Position numbers and translations under genes: made by a program. Below, piece by piece: positions 24,701 through 36,100 of a stretch of 64,000 nucleotides of DNA. Origin of the DNA: Amoebophrya sp. A120 (taxonomy: Eukaryota > Sar > Dinophyceae > Syndiniales > Amoebophryaceae); contig CAJINV010000008.1 in the NCBI GenBank assembly GCA_905178155.1, forward strand, positions 3,269,498-3,333,497. Reading direction: 5' to 3'. How positions within the stretch are numbered: position 1 is the first letter of the stretch; each line of letters opens with the position of its first letter. The notes under the pieces are model-generated. The model was given only the letters and a program-made list of their open reading frames with translations, did not search any database and was not told the origin of the DNA.

Positions 24701-24867
24701 GTGCAGAGGACGTAATAGAGAACTCCTTGTGCAGCTGTTGTAGCTACAGAATCAAGCTGCAAGTGGTGTCGTTTTCTCCCAAAGATAGCGCACCTTGACC
24801 GTGTAATTGTGCCCGTGCAGCCGTTCGCGGAAACCCCGGAAGGCTACAAAGTGCGTATGCAAGTGCC
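21793..24867 (-). CDS. 6-pyruvoyl-tetrahydropterin synthase / QueD family enzyme
   Basis: Three separated minus-strand segments carry the family signature. Exon 24867-24794 codes THFVAFRGFRERLHGHNY, with the first His and the HxH that bind zinc, and ends at AAG|GTGCGC. The exon starting at 24541 codes HDGYVLDFGDVK and LNEYVLLPYRSDVLKI. Exon 21873-21793, after acceptor ACGCAG, codes DCRLLPIKHSTAEELAEYY, the catalytic His and Glu region. The enzyme family makes 6-pyruvoyl-tetrahydropterin or related pterins from dihydroneopterin triphosphate. Between the second and third conserved parts the reading frame runs into a long Ala/Ser/Pro/acidic region (about 24430-24060 and 23217-22800) that normal family members (130-160 aa) lack. 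How these pieces are spliced is uncertain, as is the 5' end. Confidence 0.75.
22070..22782. other. No supported exon
   Basis: Presumed intron of the pterin synthase gene or intergenic. The only open frame (plus, 22596-22793) does not look protein-like beyond a short stretch. No inverted-repeat ends were found. Confidence 0.35.
22783..23532 (-). CDS. Open frame between PTPS exons, insert exon or separate gene
   Basis: A 249-codon minus frame. Its middle repeats, almost unchanged, the 17-residue stretch ATSTSVLEKPDLIR also coded at 24118-24068, because the DNA is duplicated. Downstream is an Ala/Gly/Asp-rich part and the end QEQNYDNWENLPC. Upstream (STSMKGVTFENIQSKAG) it looks like ordinary coding sequence. 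It may be an exon of the PTPS gene joined through the duplicated segment, or part of another gene. Confidence 0.4.
   Translation of the reverse strand: MGGQVRRPQPPLWRGRRGAVPAARLAAVSSSTQDAAKQRRYAFTDTEPEFSTSMKGVTFENIQSKAGSRRGAPAFWGFGKKFVFAPRYSKMLPKSHHGSGTNRAESATSTSVLEKPDLIRACEDRGADVVVIQAAAGGSTHAARTSKRDAGNLALRPGGNTDGKTVVVDAREEGGKSKTTVDAEHENRNDSIGAPAIFFGVDSQQPPVSKKKNSVLCMTLFSANNYLHLRLQQEQNYDNWENLPCVATS
23167..23217. repeat. 51-bp direct repeat, copy 1
   Basis: Begins GCACGCTCGAATCAAGTCCG. Differs from copy 2 (24068-24118) at two positions. The copies enclose 850 bp. Confidence 0.9.
24068..24118. repeat. 51-bp direct repeat, copy 2
   Basis: Begins GCACGTTCGAATCAAGTCCG. On the minus strand it codes SATSTSVLDKPDLIRTC at the end of the long PTPS exon. 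Confidence 0.9.
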
Positions 24868-24869
24868 CT

Positions 24870-26500
24870 AGTCCCCTCCTCCTCGTTTGACAGGCATCAA
24901 GAACAGTACTAGGAACGGATACTTACAGGAAAGTAGGTTTTGCATGACCAATCCGGAGACAGAGCGCGGTACTGTTACTGTTTGCGCGCGCAGAGTAAAA
25001 ATTTGCCGCGCAAATACTGCACAAAACCTAACTTCTTGGCTTGGGCTTGGCTACAATTTACATGACAAATACGGGAAGAGAATTGTGCACTGCCATAGTG
25101 CGCGGAGGAAAACTTGAAGTCAACGGAATCGATCTCGACAGAAAAGGGCAACATGATAAAATAAAGCGTCAAATTTTTCAAGTCGGTGAAAGATCAAGAT
25201 ACGTAATTCTATCTCAGCACACAATGACTTCTGACCAAATAAATCTTAATGTGGACACGTTGCAAACGATTGACTGCTGCTCACGAGATGTATAAAAGAA
25301 GGAGGTTGATCGCACATTCCTTGCCCTGTGTGATGAGATATAACTACAGTTAACAGCGCAAAAATCGCCCACGATCTGAGGTCGAAGAGAGCGCGGATCA
25401 TATCGCTCAAACGAGGTGGTATAGCTGCTAGTGCTACCTCGGAGGTTTCGTAAAGTTTCGATTTGTTCTCGACTGAAGGATATCAAACGGCCTCTGCAGA
25501 AGCACCGGACGAGCGGCGGCCGAATACTATGTACATAGCCACATCTCCACTTTCCGCCTCACCTTGTGCCTACCCTAAGAAAGTCGATGAACTTGTTTTT
25601 CTGATCAGGAAACAGGGACTAGACAATGATCATCTTTCCTCGTTCTCGTTTCGCATCAAACATAGGCGGAGATGACCAACAGGAGCACGTCTCACTGCTT
25701 CGTATCCGGTTGCAGGAACGGAAAAATGAAAAAGGCACGGCGCAACACGAGCGAAGTCCACTGTAGACAGGAGTGGCGCAAGATGAACAGTGACGCCCTT
25801 CTTTGATCAGGATCTTCATACATGCTGTGCGATCGAAATGCCGGCCATTCGTCGTCTCAACATTTTTCTGAGATCAACACTTTTATTTTGATGAAGGTAC
25901 ACAACGCGGGATTACAGGAACTCACAGACATGATTGACATCCTGTACGTTTACATCGCAAGCTGATCACAGAAATAAGTCACCACGAGGACGAGTGACGA
26001 AAACACTTTCGTGCGTATGACACGAACGCTTTGATTGCAGTTGCTGAAGCTGATGCTGACCAAGTGATCAGAGGTGCTCGAATAAGTCCAGCCGGCATAG
26101 CCTTTCAGAGGACAACTCTTCTAAAGAAGGCCAAGAACTGGCGTTGAATCCATCACGACAATCTCAATTTCTTCGAAAGGAACGTCTTTATTTTCACATC
26201 TTGCGAAGCTCCTTTCAGTTGTGGATGTGCTACTGGCATCAAAAAATAACCTCCGCGATATAGACTGCTATACACGGATGAACAATATTAATTTTCATCG
26301 GCAAGCAGTAGAATTCCCCATGTAAAAAAGCCTATTCGACTGCGGTTTACGGTGTGCTGGACTCAGCACGTGCTGCACTCAGTGCTTCGACAGCTTCGTC
26401 CGACGTTCATGTGCTGAACTGCACCTCGCTTCTGCTGCTCGGCCTCATGGATCTAGTCGAGTATAGTCGTGTAGTAAAGCAGTGCTGTCGTGTGGTAAAG
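24870..26500. other. Largely non-coding, one possible plus-strand exon
   Basis: A plus frame at about 25490-25670 (contains YPKKVDELVFLIRKQGLDND, ends in a basic run) is protein-like and may be an exon. The rest has only short frames. The motif TTTGCATGAC appears near 24945 and ACATGACAAA near 25060, so a decayed introner could lie here, but I found no matching ends. Confidence 0.3.
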
Positions 26501-26510
26501 CAGTGCTCTC
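26468..26510. repeat. Short tandem duplication
   Basis: GTGTAGTAAAGCAGTGCTGTC is followed directly by GTGTGGTAAAGCAGTGCTCTC, a 21-bp unit in two copies just beyond the stop codon of the membrane protein gene. Confidence 0.75.
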
Positions 26511-29500
26511 AGTCGGTTGCGCCGCGGTCGTTGTTCGCCAGTTCTTCCGCCCCTTTATGGAAGTGTCAGCTTTGAAATCGACAAAGTTGAAACAACTTGC
26601 AAAGCTAAAACGAACGAAACCACGACGCAATCCATGGGGCACCTTTCCGCAAGTTTTCGGGCATAAAATGTGGAAGTGCCTATCTTGCACCAGGGATGTC
26701 ACGTGATGCCGATAACTGTGTGCCTGTTTACCGATAAAAATAGAGCTGCGGAGCATGACAAATAACGCAGCGTTCCATTCTTTGCTGCCAAAATTTGTCA
26801 TGCGCTACTTAGAAATTGGGGGTTCGAATGGACTTTATGGTGCCGGTTTTATGCGACGTGACAGAAGATTATTTCAGCATTCTTGACTTCGAACCTGACC
26901 CTTCCATACTCGTCCGGCAGGGCGTAGTGATCGAGGAAAAACTGCCGCACATTTCGGTAGTGATCGCGATATTGTGAGGACAAACGCGCCCGCCCATACC
27001 CATTACTAAATGAATAAAGTTCGGAACTCAGCTACACAGATCAATCGGCTTTGCGAGTCAGCCATGACACAGGCTTTGACGTTGTAGCCATCATCAATTC
27101 ATCCACTTGCTTATCCTTATTTCGATGGTAGCATGACATTGACATCTTGTTCGTGTTCCGCCTAAGGACCACAAGAAAAGACTTCTCATGAATAGCGGCG
27201 AGAGAAAGTCAAAGTACTACTTATCCGCATGGCAGTTCATCTATGCCAGATTTGAATGCGCGACAAAATCGGGCTGGAGGGTCGGTACGTTTTTACCCAG
27301 GATAAGTGACGCATGATGGTCATAATCACTGCTCCAAGCCCATTGGACAGGACAACCGCGAGAATATCGGCACGCCAGGCGGTGGTGGATACGGAAGCGA
27401 CTAAATGCTGTCTATCAAATGTAAAAATGTCTGGGTCTGGAAGAGTCATGCTGTTTTTGCATGACACAGAAGGTCTGGCATGGGAGCTCTAGCATCACAG
27501 GTTTCGAGAAACTTTCGCAATGCCGAATTTGCATGACAAATCTCCCATTATGGTGGCAGAAATTGGGCAGCTTTTGCTAACTATGCATGAGAGATTTTTC
27601 TGTGTCTTGAAATGCGCATCACAAGTTTGTATTCTTCCAGACCCAGACATTTTTACATTTGATATTGGCCCCTGTGCAGCAAGTGCAGGTCGACGAAATG
27701 TGCGAGCGACAGGAGAGACAGCACCGGGGTATCGCTGCAAAAAACTGTTTCGCGACTGAGAACTACGAAAAGCGCCTGTGCGTAAGACCGCAGGAGAGGA
27801 CGCAAACGAAATTTAATGAATTTACTTTTTATCCTTTTTTCTCGTTCCCTGCTAGAAAAATGCGCCAATGCAGTGCGCAATTTCCAGCCGAGCAGAAAAA
27901 TGGATAAGTAGTTACTCGCTTCATCTACAGAGCTCGGGCACAGCACTCGCAGCATGGCACCGGATTTTCTTTGTCATGCGTGAGCAAACAGGGTCACACT
28001 GCTGATCCTGCAGGAACGGCAACATCCCAAAGTCGCTCTTCAGTTTTTCTTTACAGCAGATACGAAGCCACGCAGGTGTAGTAGAGGCCAATGTGCGTAT
28101 CGAATTTCCAGGCCAACACGATGGCGCCCAGCGCCGCTATGGAAGCGTCAGGTTTGAAATCGTCACAGTTTAATGCATAAAATGCGACACAAAAAGTGAC
28201 TCTATTGCAGAGGACCCACGGGAGGTAGATTATAGTCCTGGTAAGGGTCAAAAGTTGGACTGCTAACTAGCATAACAAAAGGCAGCTCTCTTGCCCTAAA
28301 CCGCATGACAGACTCGCCTCCAGGACCGGGAAGATTTGTCATGCACCGACTACAAACTGTAGGTCTAACTGGTATCCGCTTTATGCATGACAAACTATTT
28401 CAACTTGGACGATTTCAAACCTGACACATCCATAGCCGCTGCGAGGAGTGTAGACCACGCGAAGTTTTTGGCGCCCGCCAGGAAGAGCCGGGCTCCGTGG
28501 GGCTGAAGTATAGAATTCTCAAACGTTGCATTGACTGCTGTTTACATGAATTTTTTGTGACGCAACAATAGAACAAGTGAATCAAGGCCAAGGGGGCGGG
28601 GAGCTTGTGCGCCTTGGATTACCGATGTGGAAACAAGAACGATTCCAGTGCTATCTAGTCCTAGTGCATGGAAAACCTTTCATACGAAGCAGCTTGAATT
28701 TGAATCACAAAGTCATGCAATAATCGTCAAAGTAACGTCTTCGAGTTCCATATGACACGCGACGATGGTACAGTACAGTGAGGCAGGATATCACAACGAA
28801 ACAAAATCCTCTCCATTCACATTGATTCATTCTACACTCGACCTCACCTTTTTTTGTGTAGCACAAGGAGGGTAGTTGCTGTACTAGTCGTAGTAAGTAC
28901 GCGCTTTGTTTTGTCATGCAGAGAACAAATTTCGGTAGAGCAGTCCAAGTCCGGGAGGTGGGAGTGTAGGAGTTCAATACTACTTGGCAGGGCATTCGCA
29001 GCGTCCTCTCTCCCACGAGAATGAATCGGAAACAAAAAGCTGGTCTCTCATGCAAGAGATAATGACGTATAGACATAGTGCCGCAATGCAACGGAATCAA
29101 TAACGCCGCGGCTTTATATATTGCCTTCCTCTTGTTAATTTGTGGGCGCATATCGAATTCGAAATCAGCATGACGCATTTTTTTTCAGAGTGGAGGAACT
29201 AGAGAGGATTTTTCATCTTTCTACAGCAACCTGCAGCACTATTGCGGTGACGAATAGCGCCCGCAATTTGGTCGAATCACCGTAGTACGAGTCCGTGCCA
29301 TTGTATCATGAGAAAAAAATGCCACAGCTACACCTCGTCATCGTTCTCGCCGTGTTGACGAGGGACATCCGAATACTTGGAAATATGACGATCTTTATTT
29401 TCATGCCGGAAGAGCTTGCCTTCCTCGTTTCCTACGTGTTTTCCCGTACCCCGGTCTCCGCATTACAAGTTCTCTTATCCTTCATGCAAGGCAGGTTCTC

Positions 29501-30054
29501 TTTGTGTCGCTGGCGAAGTTTATGAAACAAGTGTGTAGCTGTAGCGTTTTTTTCTTGGATGCGTCCCATTCTTGACCCTCCACCAGCAGCTTCTCCCTGC
29601 GCTCGGCTATCAAATGTAAAAATGTCTGGGTCTGGAAGATTCAAGCTTGTCATGCTAAATCCGAATAATGCAAAAATCTGTGTTGCATGAGTGCCAAAAG
29701 CTGTCCACTTTCGACCAAGTTGGGAGGTAGTTTCTCATGCGGGATAGGCATGGCAGAGACCTCACAGACTCTGTCATGCTCGGCGCCGCATTCCAGACCT
29801 CATGGGTCATGGAAAATCTGCATGACAAATCTCGCAATTTTCCAGACCCAGACATTTTTACATTTGATATCGCCCGTGACCGTCCCAGTGCCGCTGTTGT
29901 CACCACCTTCTTTCCGACTGCCTGTAGAGGTACTAGCTGCTCCTGTATCCTTGCCGAGCAGTGACCGCTCCTCCTCTTCTCCTCCGACATCGACGACGGT
30001 GACTTGTCCTTTCGTGCTTCCAAAGCCACCAGCAACTGCGCTCGTTTTACTCAT
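26509..30054 (-). CDS. Multi-exon membrane protein with acidic N-terminus, four introners
   Basis: Starts at ATG 30054 (MSKTSAVAGGFGSTKGQV). An acidic, Ser/Thr/Gly-rich region runs across a C-type introner into REKLLVEGQEWDASKKK. Later minus exons: about 28520-28060 with hydrophobic AKNFAWSTLLAAALGAIVLA, split by a D-type introner; about 27720-27300 with LSLLSLAHFVDLHLL, then WRADILAVVLSNGLGAV after a C-type introner; about 27115-27040; about 26995-26909 with SSQYRDHYRNVRQFFLDHYA; and a last exon ending EELANNDRGATD, stop at 26509. Frames agree across all four introners when one duplication copy is removed. At least three membrane segments are seen. Exons between 28.5 and 29.5 kb were not resolved, so this could still be two genes. 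Family not recognised. Confidence 0.55.
26556..26908 (-). mobile_element. D-type introner, 353 bp
   Basis: Minus-strand ends TATGGAAGGGTCAGGTTCG and GCTGACACTTCCATA. The flanks CCCTT and CTCGT are a decayed duplication (3 of 5 match). Removal joins Leu-Pro-Asp-Glu to Ala-Glu-Glu-Leu in frame. Confidence 0.75.
27413..27664 (-). mobile_element. C-type introner, 252 bp
   Basis: Perfect inverted ends starting TATCAAATGTAAAAATGTC (over 25 bp each side). The flanks are a poor duplication. Removing the element plus 5 bp joins His-Arg-Gly-Gln to His-Leu-Val-Ala in frame. Confidence 0.85.
28138..28434 (-). mobile_element. D-type introner, 297 bp
   Basis: Inverted ends TATGGAAGCGTCAGGTTTG and CAAACCTGACACATCCATA, with perfect 5-bp duplication GCCGC at 28133-28137 and 28435-28439. 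Removal restores Leu-Leu-Ala-Ala-Ala-Leu-Gly within a membrane segment. Confidence 0.88.
29608..29869 (-). mobile_element. C-type introner, 262 bp
   Basis: Same termini as the element at 27413. Duplication TCGGC/TCGCC (4 of 5). Removal joins Thr-Gly to Glu-Arg-Arg-Glu-Lys in frame near the N-terminus. Confidence 0.87.
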
Positions 30055-30398
30055 TTTGTACTTTTAGTTAAGTAAAATCCCAAAGGGAAGTTTCAGTTTG
30101 AATATGAAAAGCACAATAGCAGCGCGACCTGAACAATATCTCGAAAGCACCAGCACTTCCTTTTCGTTATAGTTTTTGACTTATGCCATTGCAGGAAACT
30201 GGCAAATGCGCTCCTGGTCTACTGCGCCTACCCTGTTTGCAACGACAACATTACTCGTCAGCCGCTCTGCTATCGGAAGAAAAAACTGGATTTAGAGGCG
30301 AAGCGTTTGAATCTGTCTTGCTGAAAAAGAAAATGCAAGAAGAAGTCGCATGATTATCTGGCGAGTCCTGCGGAATCATCACAATGGAATATTCATCA

Positions 30399-30689
30399 TA
30401 CATGTGTAAAAACGTCCCCAATCCACCGGCATTTTTATGCAAATGCGCAAACCTAAAACGTTTCTCATGCGCCGCCCCATGAGGACAGTTTTCAATGCTA
30501 TCTGGAAGTCTGTCATGCTATGATCAGGAACAGCTGATCGATTTCTAATGCGGCTGCACTAGGTAAGCACACTTACACTGCGACCCCAAAACTTGTTATG
30601 CGCAACAGCCAAAGCTTACTAATTTGTGTTGTAGCAACAATCTTGCCTCTGAGGTGGGGTTGCGGACGTTTTTCTTTTTACAGAGGATA
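30399..30689. mobile_element. Possible decayed A-type element
   Basis: ATACATGTGTAAAAACGTCC near 30399 and CGTTTTTCTTTTTACAGAGG near 30668 are imperfect inverted copies of the A terminus, and motif TCATGC occurs between them. No clear duplication, and flanking exons were not identified. Confidence 0.35.
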
Positions 30690-30905
30690 ATTTTATTTTT
30701 TTTCGTACGATATTCTATGTCCTGGTGCGCAAGACGTGGTCGAAAGTACGTGTCGACGAAAACTACATTGCAATCTTTTGATAACAAGCTACGTTTCTTT
30801 CATTCACCCACACAGCAACAACCTAACCATTCAAAAAACTTGAACCTATGGATTTGAGCAAGCACCTTGGTGGGGAGAGTACTAACTTATTAAACAGCAA
30901 GACTC

Positions 30906-31220
30906 ACGCATTTGTACTGGTGCTACGTGTGCGGTGAGAGGGAAATCTATTCCGTCCCGAGAAACGAATTACAAGAGCATGACTACTGCTTGCTGTTCGA
31001 GAGTAAGTGAACGGACCTACAAGATCAAGATGAGATCTTCGTGTACTTAATTACAATAACTACCACGCGAGACTCAATAACGTCCTTGAAGCTTGCGAGA
31101 GTTTTGGTTGCGCTTCCCATCATCAACGACCCGCATGACCTTCAATTCCACCACGTTGTGAAACCCGAAACAGACAAAGAGGACGCGAAGAACACGAGCA
31201 CGACGACCACGAATGAATAA
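30906..31220 (+). CDS. 3' exons of an unknown protein with a Cys-pair segment
   Basis: Exon 1 (to 31002) codes THLYWCYVCGEREIY and EHDYCLLFE, a CxxC with a later His/Cys that could bind zinc. It ends at a perfect donor (GAGA|GTAAGTG). Exon 2 (31072-31220, acceptor GCGAG) continues in frame as NSITSLKLARVLVALPIIND and ends in a Lys/Glu/Thr-rich tail, stop TAA. The 5' side is unresolved; a possible start ATG lies at 30849 (MDLSKHLGGESTNLL) but is not in the same frame without another intron. No family recognised. Confidence 0.5.
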
Positions 31221-31963
31221 CAAAGTGATTACTGCAGCTAGTATGTTGAGTCCTCCAGTGCTATTCCCCTTATCTATTTCTCTCTGTGCAGCTCCACAAC
31301 CACGCGCCCCAGTAATTATATGAGTCGATCTTTAGTATAACGCAAAAGCACCTCTGCCGAACTGACCCACGAGATTGATCTCCGAGCGGGGGAGGGGGAC
31401 ACGATCAACAACGCCAATCTACCACCATTATTTTGAACGGCCTTTCCAAGGTCCGCTATTGCAAAAATCAGTTCTTCTCTGCTACGTACCTCTTACGGCA
31501 GAAAAAGATGAAAAAAGAACATCACCTCCTGTGTGTGAATGTAATGGAGACGGCTTCGAACACACTGCGTTGTAGTAAAGCTGCAGAAAGTGAACCTGCA
31601 CATCGTGCGCCGACTCGCACTCCGGCGCTCCACCCTCGGTTGCTTTTTTATCTTTTTTCATGCGGGGCCGTTCCTTGAATTTTACATTAATGTACAAGCA
31701 GATGGATCTTTATTTTTGGGGGAATGATACAATTCTTGTGCAACAGAAAATTATTCTACTCAGAGGATGCATCTTCTATGCCGACCGGAGCAGGGTATCC
31801 ACGTGAAAAGTGCCCCTACCCCATTATAGCCACAACTTGAATGCTTTTGCATGGCAAAGCTTCTCCATGGTGGAAGCGCTCGTGATCTTGCAGTAGTAGC
31901 TGCATGCACGCTAGCAACTCCTAGTGATTCTTGATGGACAAGGATACTTATCAGCAAGTGAGA

Positions 31964-32373
31964 ACTGGTTCGCGAAAAAGCCCAGCACTTGCGGTACCTC
32001 TCGTGCGAGGAGTGCTTTGCCTGCCTAGAGTCACGGTGTGGGGCAGAGACCTCGCAGTACTTTCATATAAAAGTTACCACTTTTTTTCTGGAAACACTGC
32101 GCGGCAGAACTAGTTGCCACTTCTGGGGACGGGGCACTTTTCACAGTGGTAGACAGGACCTCGCCTTCGAGACATAAAATAGTCTTCATCCATCTGATTC
32201 CTACACCTGGTGAAATAGAAATTTACAACACCAGTAGCATGTTGGAAATACAGACTATTTCAAAGTACTCGACACTCTTCGAAAAATGGAATCCAGCGGA
32301 GAAGCTCGGTGGAACCAACTACATTTACAATCCGGCGGTTGCACACAGACGAGTCTTGGAACGATTAGAGTAG
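31964..32373 (+). CDS. 3' exons of an unknown protein with Cys-rich segment
   Basis: About 31964-32080 codes YLSCEECFACLESRCG, two CxxC-type pairs. About 32104-32373 is a strong 89-codon frame (ELVATSGDGALFTVVDR, then YSTLFEKWNPAEKLGG) ending RRVLERLE and stop. The junction between them is not settled. Both resemble soluble protein sequence rather than low complexity. The Cys pairs hint at zinc binding, but no named family fits. Confidence 0.5.
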
Positions 32374-32399
32374 TCGATTGAAGAGAGTCTTGAAAAATA

Positions 32400-33129
32400 G
32401 TACATACCTTCTTACGTCATGGGGAACGTATCACATCTGGATCTGACATCTGAGAATGAAAAAAAGAAAAACATAGAAGTATGTCATTAGGTTTCGTAAA
32501 AATTGTCTTAGAGTTTAAGATTAAGCAAATGTTAAAAAAAAGTGAATAATCAAAATAAAAACCTGATGAATCGATAATACTTAGTGGAATCGCAGACAAA
32601 GTTCGACTGCGTCAATTCTTGTGTCGTGCTCGTGCTGCTCGTGCTCAGTTTTGATCGCAATATAAAATGATAATTGTAGTAACAAATCTGAATAATGTCG
32701 AAAAAGATGGTTTCCGCTACACATTCACATACATAGTAGTGCTGCTTCTCAATTCCACCAAAGCTAGCGAAAGTTGTAAGTATCAAGCGCACATCTGTCA
32801 TCTGTGTGTGGAAAAGTGCTGTGCGCTTCTCGTAGTGCTGATTCTAGACCTTCGCTACACGCCATACCGCTAAAGCGCCGCTCCGGGTGATGCTACCGCC
32901 TGGCGCCGCCTTAACCGCACGACGCTACGCTTGTAAAAATGGACCACGCGACGGGCCTCGTTGCAAAAAAGAGCCGGCTGGTAGTGCTCGTAGTGCTGCT
33001 TGTACTGCGATTTTGCAGCCCGGCTTCCCATCCCCACGCTGTAGACAATGTGCATTTATGTCAAGGAAGGATACGGAAATGACATAAAATAGACTGGGCA
33101 AGTACAAGTAATTCGCCATATTTATAATT
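32400..33129. other. No supported gene
   Basis: AT-rich up to about 32870 with stops in every frame, then rising GC. The short plus and minus frames are not convincing. It borders the GC-rich island. Confidence 0.4.
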
Positions 33130-36100
33130 ATATAAGTGATTGAGCCAAGTCGCCTACTTAGTCGAGCTTTTCGACTAAAGAAACGCGACGTCCTCCCAGA
33201 GAAAAGCCTGCGGGCCGGGGGAACGGGCCCGCGCGGGCGGCCTGAAATGTCGGGACCAACGGCTAGAGGCGCAGCACGAGAGGGCCGCCGCTGCATCTGC
33301 CTAGATTGGACTGCCCTTCTCCATTGTGCGGCGTGCGCCGGAGTTTTCGTCTTTATGCGGTACGGCGGCCTTTTCTCGCTCCTGCGTCTTCGGAAGCACT
33401 CTCTTTCCCCCGGCAGCTGCACCAGTACGAGAGAAGAAGGCCCCTGCAAGCGGAAAGCTGCCCCGCCACGGACGCGGCTGTGCTCTCGGCTTGGGCACAT
33501 TGTCGTGGGCGCACAAATGCACCGCGGGGGCCGTGCCCGGGAGGTCACGCGGAACCCTCCCTCCACTTCGGGCCGCAAAAATTGAGCGGGCCGCCACGCA
33601 CCGGCCCTGCTTTTCGTGGTTGGGGGCCACTCGCGACTCTGTGCAAAGTAAGCCCACTCAACTGGGAAAACCAACGCGAAGCAGCACAGAACGCCTGCAC
33701 AGAATAGAGGCCCGGTTGCAGGCATGCTCCCGGCGCTTCTTGCTTGGTCGTGCTCACAGGCGGCGACCCTCGCGAGCGGGCGGCATTACGGCAAAGGGAA
33801 ACATACGCCCCCGCGCCTTCAGCAACGTAAGCGAAGCAGCGGCATGGCTGCCTGACGCGAACCTGGAAGGCTCCGCCGCAGGACGCACGCGCACCCTTTA
33901 GTTTTTCTGTAGTACATGGCTGCGCTAGGGCTTCGCCGCTTGCCCGCGCGGCCACCTCGCCCCCCCCCGCCCCCAGACGCACGCACGCACGCACACTTGA
34001 GACCCCAAACGCTTGGCTGAGGCACGCGGAGCGGGCGGGGAGAAAAAAGCGCGGCGCCAGCATAGATAGCGAGCACGAGGGCCTGCCCGCCCGCGACTGG
34101 GTCCGGCCGAGCCCCCGTCCCCTGCCTCCGCGAGCGCGGGGGCGCTACCGAACCTGAAGCACCGCAGCGAGCAGTGCCCGCGGTGGCACATGCGGGGCCC
34201 TGCTTGTGGAGCAACAAAGACACGCGAGCGCGCGCCCGCGCCAACTCGGGAAAAAAATACGGATGGAAAGCAGCGCGGACGCGCCACTGCGCCGCTTCTT
34301 TCGGAATGGCGGGGCGCGGCGGGAGCACCAAAGCTTCCGTGCGGGCTTCGTTCTGCAGGCCACCCAAAAGCTTCACGGGCGCTTGGCAATGTTCTCAAAG
34401 AAACGCCGCCCTGCAGTTCCATCCAATAACCAAAAAGAGGGCAAGGTGGGGCTGAACGCGGGCCGCTGGCCCGCCCATTCTTTACGCGATGCCTCCCGAC
34501 TTTCTTGTACGAAGCCCGCCACCGCGGCCCTTATGCTACAAATACCTGCCAACGGCTCCTGCCACGGACGGATATTTCTCTGCGGGCACCGCATGCAGCC
34601 TCGCGGGCTGATTCATGTTTGCAGCAGGCAGGCCGCGGCCCGCCCCATTGCCGAGAGGGCCCGGGCGGGCCGGCGATCGCGCGGAAAGTGAGCGCGGCCG
34701 GCGCCTCGCCGGCCGAGCGGCCCTTCTGCGATGGCTTTTTCCGAAACCTCCGAAGGAAGCGCATTCGCTCGGGGCGCCGCGAGGCAAAGCGAACGGCCGC
34801 GGGCCCGACATGTGTTCAGGCGACCTGCCCGGTGGGTAAGAGTGCAGCGCGCGTCGGGCGGCCAACAGCAGCGTGCTATCCACGGCCCCATGCGCGCCTA
34901 TGCATTTGCATCGCGCGCTGCTTTATTATTATTTCCCCGCGCACATACCTAGGCCACTACAAGAATACGATCGCACGCCCGGACCAAATCAAACCGCTGG
35001 CATTGGGGTTCGCACTGCAGCCGGTGCATGCTAGGAGGGCGCACAACACTGCAGCCAACGCGAGCTGCACCATCTGTGCTGGTACTGTCAAGCCTGTCGA
35101 GCGGTATTCAAATTGAAACGCTAGCGCCACTGCCTGTAGGAAGCAAAAGCAGTGCAGTCACACGAAAACAAGTAGGTAAGCATACGGCAAGAGCTTCCGC
35201 GCAACACTATGAACCAGAAAACCGCCTGGCGATCTTTTTGAAGTGCAGCGCCTACGACAACCCAAGAAGCAGGCGCGCGCGGCTTAGCGCGCGTAGTTGC
35301 TAAATGTGCGAGCGGCCAGCCGCACGCTATGCCAGCCACTGGCGAAGTTCGCAGGGCACACCGCGTCGGGCGGGCTGAGGTCCTTTTCTTCGAGCCGAAG
35401 CGAAGTTTTTGCCTTTAGCGCCCCGGGTGGCAATTCGGGCGCCGTTGCCAGCTACAGGCAAGAGCTATCGGCAGCGACAAGAAGCTGGGCGACCAACAAA
35501 AACGCGCGAAGTCGGGAGCGAATGAAACTAGGCCGCGCCCGGAGCCCGCGCGCCGGGATTCCTGCCTTTCGGCGCGCACGCGCGTAACACCCCCGGGGCG
35601 CGGGCCGCCTCGCACACAAAGAAAAGGGGGCGGCAGCCTGCAGGCATTGCGCTGCGGCGCCTTCGGTCCGGCGAAACGAATGGCCCGGGGGCGGAGAGCG
35701 CGCACGCGGGCCCGCGAGCCCGGCTGTGTCCGCGCGGGGGGTACGGGGTTTGGCGCCTCGCTTCTAGGCATGCGCCCCCTGACTAAAGGGATAGCGCCCT
35801 TCCCGGGCGGCTCGCTACGTCGCTCCAGGCTCACAGTCCTCTCCAATTTACCATAGCAGAAAAGCAAGCGGCCATGGTTGGTGCTAACGGACGAACAACT
35901 TCGCTCCGCCCAGTCACCACACTCGGGGACCGGCGTGACGCAAACGGCGCACAGCCGGGAGGACTTCGGCTTCGTGACGGTAAACAAAAAAATTGCAAAA
36001 GGAGTAGCGATGCACTTGAAAAATGCGCCAAAGGGCTTTCATGGCCATAATGCCTGCAGAGCGCGCGAACTCCACCCTTGGCCAGCCGGCAATGCTTCAA

